64,000 nucleotides of DNA. Origin: a bacterium HR33 (lineage in GTDB: Bacteria; Gemmatimonadota; Gemmatimonadetes; Gemmatimonadales; GWC2-71-9). Position 1 is the first letter of the stretch. The number at the start of each line of letters is the position of its first letter. Both the position numbers and the translations under genes were made by a program. Under the pieces are notes generated by a model. The model was not told where the DNA came from and did not search any database. It worked only from the letters and a program-made list of their open reading frames with translations. Shown one piece after another: positions 31,060 through 46,387 of this stretch. Where the stretch lies: positions 434,001 to 498,000 of the forward strand of contig BEIJ01000002.1 in assembly GCA_002923375.1 (NCBI GenBank). The letters are read 5' to 3'.

Positions 31060-31475
31060 GAGCTTTGCTGTTCTGGCTGGTCGCCGGGGTATCATGGGCA
31101 CCTGCCGCGGTCGAAGGGCAGGAGTCTTTGGCCCAGACCGCCGAGCGGGCGCGCCGCATGTGGATGGCGCACGATATGTCCGGTCTGGTAGGCTCGAGCG
31201 ACACGCTGCGGGTGCAGCTTCCGGGAGTGGGGCGATCCGCCTCGCTGAGTCCGGCCCAGGCGATTCGGGTGTTGCTGCGGTACGTGGAAGGGGCGGAGGA
31301 GTTGAGCCTGGACCTAAGGGCGATAAGGAGTGCCGGCCCGGGGCACGGCTATGTGGAGGCTCGGAGGCGTTACGTGGTGGGTGGTACCAGGGACGAGAGG
31401 GAGGAGACGGTCTTTTTGGGGTACCGGCACGTGGGGGGTGAGTGGCGGCTGCGGGAGGTGCGGGTAGTGCGTTGA
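31041..31475 (+). CDS. Hypothetical secreted protein, 139-144 residues
   Basis: Small exported protein. A signal peptide ([22 protein letters not shown]) is followed by a helical segment ([23 protein letters not shown]) and alternating strands ending in [17 protein letters not shown], a pattern like the NTF2-like or DUF4783 group of periplasmic proteins. It starts within the pyrF 3' end: GTG at 31041, or more simply TTG at 31056, which yields a cleaner signal peptide. The function is unknown. Confidence 0.68.
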   Translation: MPGAALRALLFWLVAGVSWAPAAVEGQESLAQTAERARRMWMAHDMSGLVGSSDTLRVQLPGVGRSASLSPAQAIRVLLRYVEGAEELSLDLRAIRSAGPGHGYVEARRRYVVGGTRDEREETVFLGYRHVGGEWRLREVRVVR

Positions 31476-31491
31476 GGGTGAGGCGCCGGGG

Positions 31492-31520
31492 TTGCTTTCG
31501 GAGGCTCGGCTTTCTAAACT
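31492..31520 (+). promoter_or_regulatory. Possible promoter of the rpmJ-rpoA ribosomal operon
   Basis: TTGCTT (31492-31497), a 17-base spacer, then TAAACT (31515-31520) in the 88-base gap before rpmJ. The leader would be about 37 bases and includes an AGGGGG site before the TTG start. The boxes are imperfect. Confidence 0.42.
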
Positions 31521-31563
31521 ACGGGGCTTTGGAAATTCGGGTCTTTGTCAGCAGGGGGTCCTT

Positions 31564-31680
31564 TTGAAGGTTCGCTCGAGTGTGAAGCCGATTTGCGAGC
31601 ACTGCCGCGTGATTCGGCGCCGCGGAGTGATTCGGGTGATCTGCAAGCGCACGCCGAAGCACAAGCAGCGGCAGGGTTGA
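31564..31680 (+). CDS. rpmJ: Ribosomal protein L36
   Basis: 38-residue large-subunit protein starting at TTG 31564. The zinc-binding form is present, with ligands C11, C14, C27 and H33 in ICEHC, VICKR and KHKQ. The frame is open farther upstream, but only from this TTG, with an AGGGGG site before it, does the sequence match L36. It leads the rpsM-rpsK-rpsD-rpoA-rplQ cluster, as in many bacteria, but infA and secY are not upstream. Confidence 0.95.
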   Translation: MKVRSSVKPICEHCRVIRRRGVIRVICKRTPKHKQRQG

Positions 31681-31684
31681 CGCT

Positions 31685-32068
31685 ATGGCTCGCATTGCCG
31701 GGGTCGATCTGCCCAGGGACAAGAGAGTGGAGATAGCCCTCACCTACATCTATGGTGTGGGTTTGTCCACTGCGCAGCAGATCTTGGCCAAGACCGGGAT
31801 CAATCCGGACACTCGGGTGAGGGACCTTTCTGACGCCGAGGTGGCGCGTCTCAGGCAGGTGATCGAGCGGGAGGTCAAGGTGGAGGGGGCGTTGCGCACC
31901 GAGGTTGCGATGAACATCAAGCGCCTGATGGATATCGGTTGTTATCGCGGAATCCGGCACCGGCGGGGCCTGCCGGTGCGGGGTCAGCGTACCCATACCA
32001 ACGCTCGGACCAAGAAGGGTCCGCGCCGGCCGATAGCGGGCAAGAAGAAGGCCGTAGCTAAGAAGTGA
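31685..32068 (+). CDS. rpsM: Ribosomal protein S13
   Basis: 127-residue small-subunit head protein. It begins [25 protein letters not shown], has a helix-turn-helix region, and ends with the conserved [17 protein letters not shown] and a lysine-rich tail reaching toward the P site. The ATG at 31685 follows the rpmJ stop by four bases. Its stop overlaps the rpsK GTG by 4 bases. Confidence 0.98.
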   Translation: MARIAGVDLPRDKRVEIALTYIYGVGLSTAQQILAKTGINPDTRVRDLSDAEVARLRQVIEREVKVEGALRTEVAMNIKRLMDIGCYRGIRHRRGLPVRGQRTHTNARTKKGPRRPIAGKKKAVAKK

Positions 32069-32472
32069 GTATGACTGGACCTACGCCTACACCTCCGGTT
32101 TCGCCGCGGCGCTCCAAGAAGGTAGTGGAGGCCGAAGGGATCGCGCACATAACGGCTACATTCAACAACACGTTGATCACCATTACGGACATGAAGGGGA
32201 ACACCATTGTGTGGGGTTCGGCCGGGAAGTCGGGCTTCAAGGGGTCGAAAAAGTCCACCTCTTTTGCCGCCACGGTAGCGGCGGAGAACTGCGCTCGGGA
32301 AGCTCTGAGTCTCGGTGTGAGGCGGGTGCACGTCAGGGTGCAGGGGCCGGGGGCCGGGAGAGAGTCGGCGATCCAGGCGCTGGCGACCGCCGGTTTGCAG
32401 ATCGCCTCTATTCGGGACGTGACCCCGATTCCGCACAACGGGTGTCGTCCTCCCAAGAAGCGGAGGGTATAG
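32065..32472 (+). CDS. rpsK: Ribosomal protein S11
   Basis: 135-residue small-subunit platform protein. The diagnostic stretches are [29 protein letters not shown] and [18 protein letters not shown] at the C terminus. Translation may begin at GTG 32065, overlapping the rpsM stop by 4 bases, or two codons later at ATG 32071. The N-terminal [14 protein letters not shown] extension is typical in length. Confidence 0.98.
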   Translation: MSMTGPTPTPPVSPRRSKKVVEAEGIAHITATFNNTLITITDMKGNTIVWGSAGKSGFKGSKKSTSFAATVAAENCAREALSLGVRRVHVRVQGPGAGRESAIQALATAGLQIASIRDVTPIPHNGCRPPKKRRV

Positions 32473-32475
32473 GCG

Positions 32476-33111
32476 GTGGCGCGTTATACGGGACCGGTTT
32501 GCAAGTTGTGCCGCCGGGAAGGGACCAAGTTGTTCCTGAAGGGATCCCGGTGCCTCACCGAGAAGTGTGCGATAGAGCGCCGCAGTTACGCTCCTGGCCA
32601 GCACGGCCAGTCGGCGGGTCGCAGGCGCAAGCAGTCGGAGTACGCGCGGCAGCTGAGGGAGAAGCAGAAGGTAAAGCGGATCTACGGTCTTACCGAGCGG
32701 CAGTTCAAGAACCTGTTCGACCGGGTGCGCAAGCAGCCGGGTGTTACGGGTGAGAACTTGCTGGCAGCCCTCGAGACCAGGTTGGACAACCTGGTGTTCC
32801 GGATGGGGTTTGCTCCCAGCCGGCGTGCGGCCCGGCAGCTGGTGCGGCACCGCCACATTCAAGTCAACGGCCGGACGGTGGACATACCGTCTTACGCGGT
32901 GCAGCCGGGAGACGAGGTTCGGGTGGCTCCGGAGAGCCGGGAGCTTGCGGTGGTTCAGGCCTCGCTGGCGGCGCTGTCCCGCGCGGCTCCGGTGCCCTGG
33001 ATCGCAGTGGATAGCCAGAAAGCTGTTGGGAAGTTGTTGGAACGTCCGTCCCGCGACGCGATACCGATCGCGGCGCAGGAGCAACTTATCGTCGAACTTT
33101 ACTCGAAGTAG
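32476..33111 (+). CDS. rpsD: Ribosomal protein S4
   Basis: 211-residue primary 16S-binding protein with GTG start. The N-terminal zinc-binding form is present (CKLC and CLTEKC), followed by the S4 RNA-binding domain ([30 protein letters not shown]). In many bacteria S4 represses its own operon by binding the mRNA leader. No such structure was identified here. Confidence 0.98.
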   Translation: MARYTGPVCKLCRREGTKLFLKGSRCLTEKCAIERRSYAPGQHGQSAGRRRKQSEYARQLREKQKVKRIYGLTERQFKNLFDRVRKQPGVTGENLLAALETRLDNLVFRMGFAPSRRAARQLVRHRHIQVNGRTVDIPSYAVQPGDEVRVAPESRELAVVQASLAALSRAAPVPWIAVDSQKAVGKLLERPSRDAIPIAAQEQLIVELYSK

Positions 33112-33113
33112 TT

Positions 33114-34184
33114 ATGCCAATCGACCTAGTTGGACTGGTCCGACCGCACCTGGTCGAGATGACCAAGCGGGAGGACAACCCGTACGTAGCCGAATTCAGG
33201 CTCCAGCCTCTGGAGCGCGGCTACGGTTATACTCTGGGCAACGCCTTGCGGCGTATGCTCTTGTCGTCCCTGAGGGGTGCGGCCGTCTGGGCTTTTCGTC
33301 TGGACGGAGTGCTGCACGAACATCAAACCGTCCCGGGTGTGGCCGAGGATATCCACCAGATCATAGCCCGGCTCAAAGGGCTTACCCTGGTGCTGGACGA
33401 GAACGTGGACGAAGTCCAGTTGCATCTGAAAGTCTCCAAAGCGGGACCGGTGCGAGCGGGGGACATCGAACCGAACGCCGCGGTAAGGGTCGTCCACCCG
33501 GACTACGTGCTCTTCACGCTTCAGGAGGACCGGGAGATCACCGCGGACTTCTGGGTGAACAAGGGTAGGGGTTATGTGGAAGCTTCGCAGCACGTGGTGG
33601 ACAAGGACAAGAAGCTCCCGGTGGACGCCATCAAGATAGACTCGATATACAACCCGGTGCGGCGGGCGAACTTTACGGTGTCCGAGACCCGGGTGGGCCA
33701 GCGCACCGACTTCGATCGCCTTACCCTTACGGTAGAGACCAACGGCGCCATCAGCCCGGAGGACGCGGTAGCCTACAGCGCGGCTCTGCTACAAGAGCAC
33801 TTCCGTTACTTCGTCGAGTTCGGGCGGGTACCGACCGTGGAGCCCAAGGCCGACGCCGGCCAGGCGGAGGAGCGCGACAGCGTGCAGCTCAGGGACCTGC
33901 TGGCCAAGCCGATCGACATCTGCGGCCTCACGGTCAGGACGATCAACTCCCTGAGGAACTCGAACATCAATACGCTGGGCGATCTGGTGACGCACACGGA
34001 GGAGGAACTCCTCAAGGTAAAGAACGTAGGCGAGAAGGCCTTGGAGGAGATCGCCGAGCTGTTGCAGCGTGAAAGGCTCAACTTTGGGATGAAGATCGAG
34101 GACAAAGACGGCGTCCTGACGGTGCTGGATTGGGGCGTGCCGCCCAAGGTGGGTTCTGCGGCGGCCAGCGGAGAGGGGAGCTGA
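33114..34184 (+). CDS. rpoA: DNA-directed RNA polymerase alpha subunit
   Basis: 356 residues. The N-terminal domain with [18 protein letters not shown] forms the dimer and binds beta/beta-prime. The C-terminal domain, after an acidic linker near residue 245, has [15 protein letters not shown] and [15 protein letters not shown], the helix-hairpin-helix that contacts UP elements and activators. A tail of about 35 residues beyond the usual end is present. The gene ends in a TGATG overlap with rplQ. Confidence 0.98.
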   Translation: MPIDLVGLVRPHLVEMTKREDNPYVAEFRLQPLERGYGYTLGNALRRMLLSSLRGAAVWAFRLDGVLHEHQTVPGVAEDIHQIIARLKGLTLVLDENVDEVQLHLKVSKAGPVRAGDIEPNAAVRVVHPDYVLFTLQEDREITADFWVNKGRGYVEASQHVVDKDKKLPVDAIKIDSIYNPVRRANFTVSETRVGQRTDFDRLTLTVETNGAISPEDAVAYSAALLQEHFRYFVEFGRVPTVEPKADAGQAEERDSVQLRDLLAKPIDICGLTVRTINSLRNSNINTLGDLVTHTEEELLKVKNVGEKALEEIAELLQRERLNFGMKIEDKDGVLTVLDWGVPPKVGSAAASGEGS

Positions 34185-34540
34185 TGCGGCACCGGGCGCG
34201 GGATCGGCAGCTCAGCAGAACCTCGAGTCACCGGCGCGCCCTGCTGGCCAATCTGGCCACCGCGCTTTTGGAGCACGAGCGCATCGTCACCACGGAAGCC
34301 AAAGCCAAAGAGCTAAGGCCCTACGTGGAAAAGCTCATCACTCTGGCCCGAAGGGGCGATCTTCACGCCCGCCGCCTGGTCGCCAGGAAGATCCGAAACC
34401 GGGACGTGGCGGGAAAGCTCTTCAAGGAAATCGCCCCCCGGTATGCCACCCGTCCCGGCGGGTACACCCGGATCGTAAAGCTGGGGCACCGGCCGGGAGA
34501 CGGTGCGGAAATGGCCAGAATCGAACTGGTGGAGGGGTGA
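34184..34540 (+). CDS. rplQ: Ribosomal protein L17
   Basis: 118-residue large-subunit protein. It begins [29 protein letters not shown] and ends with [23 protein letters not shown], both conserved. The ATG at 34184 shares one base with the rpoA stop. It is the last gene of the operon and is followed within 30 bases by a strong terminator. Confidence 0.97.
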   Translation: MRHRARDRQLSRTSSHRRALLANLATALLEHERIVTTEAKAKELRPYVEKLITLARRGDLHARRLVARKIRNRDVAGKLFKEIAPRYATRPGGYTRIVKLGHRPGDGAEMARIELVEG

Positions 34541-34564
34541 TAGCGGTCGAGCGAATCAAAGAGA

Positions 34565-34592
34565 ACGGGGACCGCAGGGTCCCCGTTTTTTT
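34565..34592 (+). terminator. Rho-independent terminator of the rplQ operon
   Basis: ACGGGGACC (34565-34573) pairs with GGTCCCCGT (34578-34586) across a four-base loop and is followed directly by seven T residues in total through 34592. The T run overlaps the rpmB stop codon on the other strand. Read from rpmB the same hairpin is followed by TCTCTTTG, so it may act in both directions. Confidence 0.9.
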
Positions 34593-34809
34593 AAACTACA
34601 CCGGCAGCGGCGGTACCGCGGGGTGCCTTGACTACCCGATTGGCTTTGATGCAGCCGGTGCACACTCTCAGCCTCTTGACCTGCCCGTCCACCAACACCC
34701 TGACCCGCTGGAGATTAGGGTACCAGCGGCGATGGGTTTTGTTGTTGGCGTGGCTCACGTTGTGCCCAAAACGGGGCCCTTTGCCACAGATCTCACATAC
34801 CCGAGCCAT
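34591..34809 (-). CDS. rpmB: Ribosomal protein L28
   Basis: 72-residue large-subunit protein on the minus strand. It begins [29 protein letters not shown], and the zinc-binding pairs CEIC and CTGC are present. It is convergent with rplQ and divergent from gmd. It is transcribed as a single gene by all appearances. Confidence 0.96.
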   Translation of the reverse strand: MARVCEICGKGPRFGHNVSHANNKTHRRWYPNLQRVRVLVDGQVKRLRVCTGCIKANRVVKAPRGTAAAGVV

Positions 34810-34849
34810 TTCCAGGATCGCTCCTTGAACAGGGTTTTCGAAGCACCCA

Positions 34850-34878
34850 AAGTTAGCCCCGCACTTGCCGGTTTACAA
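34850..34878 (-). promoter_or_regulatory. Possible promoter for rpmB
   Basis: Minus strand: TTGTAA (34873-34878), a 17-base spacer, then TAACTT (34850-34855), in the 92-base divergent gap between rpmB and gmd. Moderate match only. Confidence 0.38.
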
Positions 34879-34901
34879 GCCAACCTGGAGGAGGGTCATA
34901 G

Positions 34902-40099
<5,198 letters not shown>

Positions 40100-40103
<4 letters not shown>

Positions 40104-41029
40104 AATCGGCGGCGCTGGACGAGCTTTCGGCCAAGCTAGGCTGCGAGGTTCGCCTCAACGAGCCGCTCTCGGAGTACACCACCTACCGCATCGGCGGTCC
40201 GGCCTCCGCTATGGTTTTCCCGCGAAGCGCGGAGGATGTAGCCGCGGCGGTGCGGTTTGCCCGAGAGACCGAGACCCCTTACTTGATTTTGGGCCTCGGC
40301 TCCAACGTTCTCATAGCCGACCGAGGATTCGACGGGATCGTGATTCGGATCGGTAAAGGTATGGACCGGCTGGAGCGGGTGGGGGAGGGGACGGTGTGGA
40401 GGGCCGGGGCCGGGCTTCCCACCCCGATTCTTGCCAGGCGCACTGCGGCTGCTGGGCAGGCGGGAGTGCACCTGCTGGTGGGCGTGCCGGGAACTGTGGG
40501 GGGAGGAGTGTTCATGAACGCGGGGGCGCACGGACAGGAGTTCGGCCGAGTGGTGAGAGAAGTGAAGTTGGTGGATTCGGCGGGAGAGTACCGAACTTTG
40601 AAAGGGGAAGAGATCGCTTGGCGGTACCGGGCGAGCGGACTGGATTCGAATGTTGTGGTGGAGGCGGTAGTAGAACTCGAGGCGAGCGACCCCGGGGAGT
40701 TGAAGGAGGAGGTTGCCAGGCACTTGAGATGGCGCAAGGCGGGAACACCTTTCACCCAGCCGTGTTGCGGTTCGGTTTTCAGGAACCCTTCGCCGCCCGG
40801 GACCTCCAGGGGAGCCCCCGGCAAAACCGCGGGCCAGCTCATAGACGCCGCCGGCATGAAGGGTTTCACCGTAGGCAAGGCGCAGGTCTCTCCCAAGCAT
40901 GCCAACTATATCGTCAACCTGGGGGGAGCGACTGCGGCGGAGGTGCTGGCGGTGATCGAGGCGGTGAGGGAGCGGGTGCTCAAGGAGTTCGGTATCGAGC
41001 TGGAACTCGAGGTCAAGGTGATCGCCTGA
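40100..41029 (+). CDS. murB: UDP-N-acetylenolpyruvoylglucosamine reductase
   Basis: 309-residue FAD enzyme reducing UDP-GlcNAc-enolpyruvate to UDP-MurNAc. It has [45 protein letters not shown] and the catalytic Ser region CGSVFRNP, with C-terminal [17 protein letters not shown]. The type without the extra C-terminal insert (type II) fits this length. The GTG start at 40100 overlaps the carB stop by 4 bases. It is unusual to find it away from the dcw cell-division cluster. Confidence 0.95.
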
Positions 41030-41619
41030 TGGCGGACTACTTTGTGCACGAGTCCGCCTACGTGGACGAGGGCGCGGTAATAGGGAAGGGAACCAAGATC
41101 TGGCACTTCTGCCACATAATGCCCGGGGCCGTGATCGGCGAGGGTTGCACCCTAGGACAGAACGTGGTGGTGATGCCGGGTACCAGGATCGGGAACAATG
41201 TGAAGATTCAGAACAACGTCTCGATCTACGAGGGCGTTATCCTCGAGGACGATGTCTTTTGCGGTCCCTCCTGCGTATTCACCAACGTGCTCAACCCCCG
41301 AGCCCACGTCTCGCGGCGCGGCGAGTTCATGAAGACTCTGGTGAAGAAGGGAGCCACCATCGGCGCCAATGCGACGATCGTCTGCGGCGTGACTTTGGGA
41401 GAATACTCGTTTATCGGCGCCGGAGCCGTGGTGACCTCCGATGTGCCGCCTTACGCCCTGATGGTGGGTGTACCCGCACGCCGGGTGGGTTGGATGTGCC
41501 GCTGCGGTGAGAGGCTGCTCTTCGACCAAGGCTTTGCCCGCTGCAAGCGGTGCGGTTCCGAGTATCAAGAGCGGGAAGGGCAGTTGATTCCGGTTGACCA
41601 CCCAGCCTCAGGTGGCTAA
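41029..41619 (+). CDS. wbpD: UDP-2-acetamido-3-amino-2,3-dideoxy-glucuronate N-acetyltransferase (WbpD/WlbB-like)
   Basis: 196-residue left-handed beta-helix acyltransferase. Hexapeptide repeats run from [21 protein letters not shown] through [26 protein letters not shown]. The C terminus carries a small zinc ribbon (CRCGE...CKRCG), as in many members of this group. It acetylates the 3-amino group of the UDP-uronic acid made by the next three gene products. The ATG at 41029 overlaps the murB stop by one base. The order here is D-E-B-A relative to the Pseudomonas wbp nomenclature. Confidence 0.85.
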   Translation: MADYFVHESAYVDEGAVIGKGTKIWHFCHIMPGAVIGEGCTLGQNVVVMPGTRIGNNVKIQNNVSIYEGVILEDDVFCGPSCVFTNVLNPRAHVSRRGEFMKTLVKKGATIGANATIVCGVTLGEYSFIGAGAVVTSDVPPYALMVGVPARRVGWMCRCGERLLFDQGFARCKRCGSEYQEREGQLIPVDHPASGG

Positions 41620-41650
41620 CGTAAAGTCTTTCTTGAACTTGGAGTGCGGC

Positions 41651-42766
41651 TTGACGGTTCCGCTGTTGGATCTCAAGGCCCAGTTTTCCGCTATTCGGGA
41701 CGAAGTAATGCCCGCGCTCTTGGCCGTGATCGAGCGGCAGCAATTCATTCTGGGTCCCGAGGTCGAAGAGCTCGAAAAAGCGATTGCGAAGCTTTCTGCG
41801 ACGCGGTACGCGGTGGCCTGCGCCAGCGGGACGGACGCTTTGCTGCTCACGCTCAAGGCCTTGGATCTGGAGCCGGAAGAGGAGGTCATCACCAGCCCGT
41901 TTACTTTTTTTGCGACGGCGGGTGCGATCTGGAACGCCGGGGGGAAGCCGGTCTTTGCCGACATAGAGCCGGAGACGTTCAACATTGATCCGGCTGCCGT
42001 GGAGGCGGCGATCGGTCCTCGGACCAGAGCCGTAGTTCCGGTGCATCTGTTCGGCCAGATGGCGAGGATGGAGGACCTGCTGCGGATTGCTTCGGGGCGC
42101 GGGCTGGTGCTGATCGAGGATGCGGCACAGGCGATCGGGGCGCGGCGAAAGATCGATGGGAGATGGCGGATGGCGGGGGAGCTGGGCTGGGCCGGCGCCT
42201 TTTCGTTTTTCCCCAGCAAGAACCTTGGCGCCTGGGGGGACGGGGGAATGATTGTCACCCAGGACGGCGCTTTGGCCGAGCGATTGCGCCGGCTCCGGAC
42301 GCACGGCGGGCTGAAGCATTACCATCACGAGGAGGTGGGTACCAACAGTCGGTTGGACACGCTCCAGGCGGCGGTGCTTTTGGCCAAGCTTCCGCATCTT
42401 GGGGCCTGGAGCGCAGCCCGGCGGGAGGTAGCGGCGAGGTACAGCGAGGAGCTTTCCGGGGTTGGGGATCTGGTACTGCCCAAGGTGGACCAGGCCAACG
42501 AACATATCTTTCATCAGTACACCATCCGCACGCGGCGGCGGGACGCGCTATTGGAGCACCTCAGAGCCCGGGGGATCGGTTGCGCGGTTTATTATCCGAC
42601 GCCGCTTCACCTCCAGCCTTGCTTTGCGGGGCTGGGATACAAGGCGGGTCAGTTTCCCGAGGCTGAGCGGGCTTCCCGGGAGGTTTTGTCCTTGCCGGTC
42701 TATCCGGAACTGGACCATGCGGCGCAGGGCAAGGTAATTGACGCGATCAAGGAGTTTTTCGGATGA
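41651..42766 (+). CDS. wbpE: DegT/DnrJ/EryC1-family aminotransferase (WbpE-like)
   Basis: PLP aminotransferase of about 371 residues. The core has VPLLDLKAQFSAIRDEV, CASGTDALLLTLKALDLEPEEEVI, EDAAQAIGARR and the PLP-lysine in FFPSKNLGAWGDGG. It should aminate the 3-keto sugar produced by the adjacent Gfo/Idh-type oxidase. Start choice: the open frame begins at TTG 41594, which overlaps wbpD. The TTG at 41651, six bases after GGAG and giving the usual family N terminus, is preferred. Confidence 0.87.
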   Translation: MTVPLLDLKAQFSAIRDEVMPALLAVIERQQFILGPEVEELEKAIAKLSATRYAVACASGTDALLLTLKALDLEPEEEVITSPFTFFATAGAIWNAGGKPVFADIEPETFNIDPAAVEAAIGPRTRAVVPVHLFGQMARMEDLLRIASGRGLVLIEDAAQAIGARRKIDGRWRMAGELGWAGAFSFFPSKNLGAWGDGGMIVTQDGALAERLRRLRTHGGLKHYHHEEVGTNSRLDTLQAAVLLAKLPHLGAWSAARREVAARYSEELSGVGDLVLPKVDQANEHIFHQYTIRTRRRDALLEHLRARGIGCAVYYPTPLHLQPCFAGLGYKAGQFPEAERASREVLSLPVYPELDHAAQGKVIDAIKEFFG

Positions 42767-43791
42767 ACCGGGTGCGAATAGCCGTGATCGGGGCCGGTGC
42801 CTGGGGGCGGAATCACGTGCGCACCATAGGGTCACTGCCGGAGGCGGCGCTTGCCGGTGTTTGCGAAGTGCACCCGGGCCGCCGGGAGGAGATCGCCCGG
42901 CGATATCCGGGAGTGTTGGTGACGGAGGACTTGGATCGGGTTTTGTCCAAGGCGGATGCGGCGGTAGTCGCTACACCTGCGGCGACTCACGCCCTGGTGG
43001 CCAAGCGGGTGATCGAGCGGGGTCTGCCGGTTTTGGTGGAAAAGCCGTTCGCTCTCACGGTGGCGGAGGCGGAGTCGGTAGCGGAGTTGGCGGCGTCCCG
43101 CGGCGTCCCGGTGGTGGTGGGGCATCTTTTGCTGTACCATCCGGCGATCGAGCGGCTTCGCGCCATGGTTGCGCAAGGAGAGCTGGGCGAGATCTACTAT
43201 CTCTACAGCCAGCGGGTGAACCTGGGCCAGGTGCGCCCGGATGAGAACGCTCTGTGGAGTTTCGGGCCCCACGATGTCTCGGTGGCGGTTCATCTTTTGG
43301 GCCATCCCCCGGTTCGGGTCACCGCGCACGGGATGAGCTACTTGCAGCCGGGGGTGGAAGACGTGGTATTTCTCACTATGGAATTCGAGTCCGGCGTGAT
43401 GGCGCACGTGCAGATGTCGTGGCTCGATCCTCACAAGGAGAGGCGCCTGACGGTGGTGGGCTCGAAGCGGATGGTGGTATTCGATGACATGCAGCCCCGC
43501 GAGAAACTCAAAGTTTACGACAAGGGAGTGGATCGGCCGCCGGAATATTCTTCCTACGGCGAGAGCCTGTCCATAAGGGAAGGAGACATTTTCATTCCGC
43601 GGATCCCGAACGTGGAGCCGCTTACGGCGGAGCTCAGGCATTTCGTGGCGGTGGTGCAGGGTAAGGAATCTCCCCGCACCGGCGTGGAAGGAGGTATAGA
43701 GGTGGTCAGTATACTCGCCGCGGCTTCCCAATCGATGGCCGAAGGCGGCAGGCCGGTCTCGTTACAGTTGGCAGGATCGAGGGAACGATGA
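42763..43791 (+). CDS. wbpB: Gfo/Idh/MocA oxidoreductase (WbpB-like UDP-sugar 3-dehydrogenase)
   Basis: 342-residue NAD-dependent oxidoreductase. The N-terminal motif is AVIGAGAWGRNHVRTI and the family catalytic Lys is in VLVEKPFAL. The PHDVSVAVHLLG segment is typical of WbpB/WlbA enzymes that oxidise UDP-GlcNAcA at C3. It overlaps both wbpE and the next dehydrogenase gene by 4 bases. Its placement with three other genes of the pathway makes the assignment firm. Confidence 0.87.
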   Translation: MNRVRIAVIGAGAWGRNHVRTIGSLPEAALAGVCEVHPGRREEIARRYPGVLVTEDLDRVLSKADAAVVATPAATHALVAKRVIERGLPVLVEKPFALTVAEAESVAELAASRGVPVVVGHLLLYHPAIERLRAMVAQGELGEIYYLYSQRVNLGQVRPDENALWSFGPHDVSVAVHLLGHPPVRVTAHGMSYLQPGVEDVVFLTMEFESGVMAHVQMSWLDPHKERRLTVVGSKRMVVFDDMQPREKLKVYDKGVDRPPEYSSYGESLSIREGDIFIPRIPNVEPLTAELRHFVAVVQGKESPRTGVEGGIEVVSILAAASQSMAEGGRPVSLQLAGSRER

Positions 43792-45083
43792 GCGCCGAAA
43801 GCGAACTTTTGGCCAAGGCGGAGCAGCGCACCGCCGTCTTCGGGGTCATGGGGCTGGGTTATGTGGGTCTGCCCCTGGCGGTGGAGATTGCGGCGTCGGG
43901 TTACAGGGTGTTGGGCTTCGACGTGAATCCCCGGGTGGTGGAAGGAGTGAACGCGGGCCGCTCCCATATCATCGACGTTCCGGGACGGCGAGTGCAGGAG
44001 CTCGTGAGTGCGGGGAGGCTGGAAGCTACTGGGGAGTTGGATCGGCTCGGCGAGGTGGACGCTATAGCGATCTGCGTTCCCACGCCCCTTTCCAAGACGC
44101 GGGATCCGGACATCTCGTACGTAATGGCGGCGGCGCGGTCGCTGTCCTCCACTTTGAGGGCGGGCCAGGCGGTGATTCTGGAGAGCACCACCTATCCGGG
44201 AACCACCCGCGAGCTCCTCTTGCCGGTTTTCGAGCAGCGGGGGCTTACTCCGGGCAAGGACGCTTTTCTCGCCTTCAGTCCGGAGCGGGTGGATCCCGGA
44301 AATCCGGTGTGGCATACCCGCAACACGCCCAAAGTGGTGGGAGGGCTTACGCCTTCCTGCCTGAGAGTTGTCCTGGCTCTATACCGGCCGGTGTTCGACA
44401 CCCTGGTACCGGTTTCCTCGCCCGAGGCGGCGGAGCTGGTGAAGCTGTTGGAGAACACTTTTCGCAGCGTGAACATCGGTTTGGTCAACGAGATGGCGAT
44501 CGTTTGCGACAAGTTGGGTGTGGATGTGTGGGAGGTGATCGAGGCTGCGGCGACCAAGCCGTTCGGGTTCATGAAGTTCACCCCGGGTCCGGGCCTGGGA
44601 GGTCATTGCATTCCGGTGGACCCGCACTATCTGGCTTGGAAGATGAGGGGGCTCAACTACAAGACCCGCTTCATCGAGGTGGCGGCCGAGGTGAACGCGG
44701 AGATGCCGGCCTTCTGGGCCCGGCAGGTGGCGGCGCGTCTCAACGATCACTGCAAGCCGGTCAGGGGGTCGCAGATCCTGGTTGTGGGAGTGACCTACAA
44801 GAAAGATGTGGACGATCTGAGGGAGAGTCCGGTTTTGGACATCATGCGTCTTTTGCGGGCTCAGGGTGCGAAGCTGAGCTACCATGATCCCTTCGTTCCG
44901 GAGCTGGTCGAAGACGGCGAGGTGCTCCGATCGGTGCCGCTTACCGCGGATGCGGTAAGGGCCGCCGACTGTGTGGTTATTGGTACCGATCATTCGGGGG
45001 TGGATTACGATCTGATTTGCCGGGAGGCTCAGGCGATAGTGGACACCCGTAATGCGCTTCGGGGGAGGGTCAAGCAGCGATGA
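43788..45083 (+). CDS. wbpA: UDP-N-acetyl-D-glucosamine 6-dehydrogenase (WbpA-like)
   Basis: 431-residue nucleotide-sugar dehydrogenase of the UDP-GlcNAc/ManNAc type. Motifs are GLGYVGLPLAVEIAASGY, VPTPLSKTRDPDISYV, the catalytic Cys in GPGLGGHCIPVDPHYL, and VGVTYKKDVDDLRESP. It oxidises C6 of UDP-GlcNAc to the uronic acid, the first step of the UDP-GlcNAc3NAcA pathway encoded by the preceding three genes. It overlaps wbpB and ugd by 4 bases each. It differs clearly in sequence from the ugd protein next to it. Confidence 0.9.
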   Translation: MSAESELLAKAEQRTAVFGVMGLGYVGLPLAVEIAASGYRVLGFDVNPRVVEGVNAGRSHIIDVPGRRVQELVSAGRLEATGELDRLGEVDAIAICVPTPLSKTRDPDISYVMAAARSLSSTLRAGQAVILESTTYPGTTRELLLPVFEQRGLTPGKDAFLAFSPERVDPGNPVWHTRNTPKVVGGLTPSCLRVVLALYRPVFDTLVPVSSPEAAELVKLLENTFRSVNIGLVNEMAIVCDKLGVDVWEVIEAAATKPFGFMKFTPGPGLGGHCIPVDPHYLAWKMRGLNYKTRFIEVAAEVNAEMPAFWARQVAARLNDHCKPVRGSQILVVGVTYKKDVDDLRESPVLDIMRLLRAQGAKLSYHDPFVPELVEDGEVLRSVPLTADAVRAADCVVIGTDHSGVDYDLICREAQAIVDTRNALRGRVKQR

Positions 45084-46387
45084 AGGTTGCGGTAATCGGC
45101 ACGGGGTATGTCGGCTTGGTGGTGGGGGCCTGTTTGGCCGAGGCGGGGAACGACGTGGTGTGCGCCGATGTGGACGACGAAAAGATTGCAGCGCTGAAGC
45201 GCAATCAGATCCCCATTTACGAGCCCGGTTTGGAGCCGCTGGTGGTGCGCAATCAGGCGGAAGGCCGGCTGCGCTTCACCACCGACGTGGGAGAGGCGGT
45301 GGAGGCTTCGGAGGTGGTGTTCATAGCGGTGGGCACCCCTCCCAACGAGGACGGGGCCGCGGATCTGCGGCACGTGCTGGAAGTCGCCCGGATAATCGGG
45401 GATCACATGAACAGTCCGAAGGTGGTGATCACCAAGAGCACCGTACCGGTGGGTACTGCGGCCAAGGTGAGAGAAACCATCGCCTCCCGCACCAAGGAGC
45501 GCTTCTACGTTTGCTCCAACCCGGAGTTTCTCAAAGAAGGTGCGGCGGTGGAGGACTTCATGAAACCGGATCGGGTGGTAATCGGAGTGGATTCCCCCGA
45601 GGCGCAGCAGATTCTGAACGAACTTTACGCGCCCTTTGTTCGCACCGGGAATCCGCTGATTTTCATGGACATCGCCTCGGCGGAGCTCACCAAATACGCG
45701 GCCAACGCCATGCTGGCGACCCGGATTTCGTTCATGAACCAGATCGCCGAGCTTTGCGAAAAGGTGGGAGCGGACATCACGTTGGTGCGCAAAGGTATAG
45801 GCAGCGACCGGCGAATCGGGCCGGCGTTCCTCTTCCCGGGTCCCGGTTACGGGGGCTCCTGCTTTCCGAAGGACATCAAAGCGCTGATCAAAACCGGCGA
45901 GGAATACGGAGTGAGCCTCGACTTGCTGGAGGCGGTGGAGGAGGTCAATCGCAGGCAGAAGCGCAAGCTGTTCGAGAAACTCTGCGTCCTTATGGAGGGG
46001 CGACTGGCGGGCACCGTGGTGGCGGTCTGGGGTCTGGCTTTCAAAGCCGAAACCGACGATATGCGGGAAAGCCCGGCAATCGAGCTCATAGAGGCGCTCC
46101 TCGCCTCCGGGGCCGCAGTGCGGGCGCACGATCCCGCCGCGATCCGTACCGCACGGGGAATCTTTGGCGATCGGGTGGCGTATTACGAGCACCAGTACGA
46201 CGCGCTCGAGGGGGCGGACGCGCTGGTGGTGGTAACGGAGTGGCTTCAGTTTCGAAACCCCGATTTCGGGCGCATGAAGTCCCTGCTGCGCCGTCCGATC
46301 ATAGTTGACGGCAGGAACCTCTACGATCCCGCCAAGATGAAATCCCTGGGGTTCCGCTACGCGGGGATCGGAAGGGCGGCGCAGTGA
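45080..46387 (+). CDS. ugd: UDP-glucose 6-dehydrogenase
   Basis: 435-residue enzyme oxidising UDP-glucose to UDP-glucuronate. It has the motif [42 protein letters not shown] and the catalytic Cys in [14 protein letters not shown]. The UDP-glucuronate decarboxylase gene is directly downstream, so its product is likely converted to UDP-xylose, in addition to use as a uronic acid donor. It overlaps its neighbours by 4 bases and 1 base. Confidence 0.95.
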   Translation: MKVAVIGTGYVGLVVGACLAEAGNDVVCADVDDEKIAALKRNQIPIYEPGLEPLVVRNQAEGRLRFTTDVGEAVEASEVVFIAVGTPPNEDGAADLRHVLEVARIIGDHMNSPKVVITKSTVPVGTAAKVRETIASRTKERFYVCSNPEFLKEGAAVEDFMKPDRVVIGVDSPEAQQILNELYAPFVRTGNPLIFMDIASAELTKYAANAMLATRISFMNQIAELCEKVGADITLVRKGIGSDRRIGPAFLFPGPGYGGSCFPKDIKALIKTGEEYGVSLDLLEAVEEVNRRQKRKLFEKLCVLMEGRLAGTVVAVWGLAFKAETDDMRESPAIELIEALLASGAAVRAHDPAAIRTARGIFGDRVAYYEHQYDALEGADALVVVTEWLQFRNPDFGRMKSLLRRPIIVDGRNLYDPAKMKSLGFRYAGIGRAAQ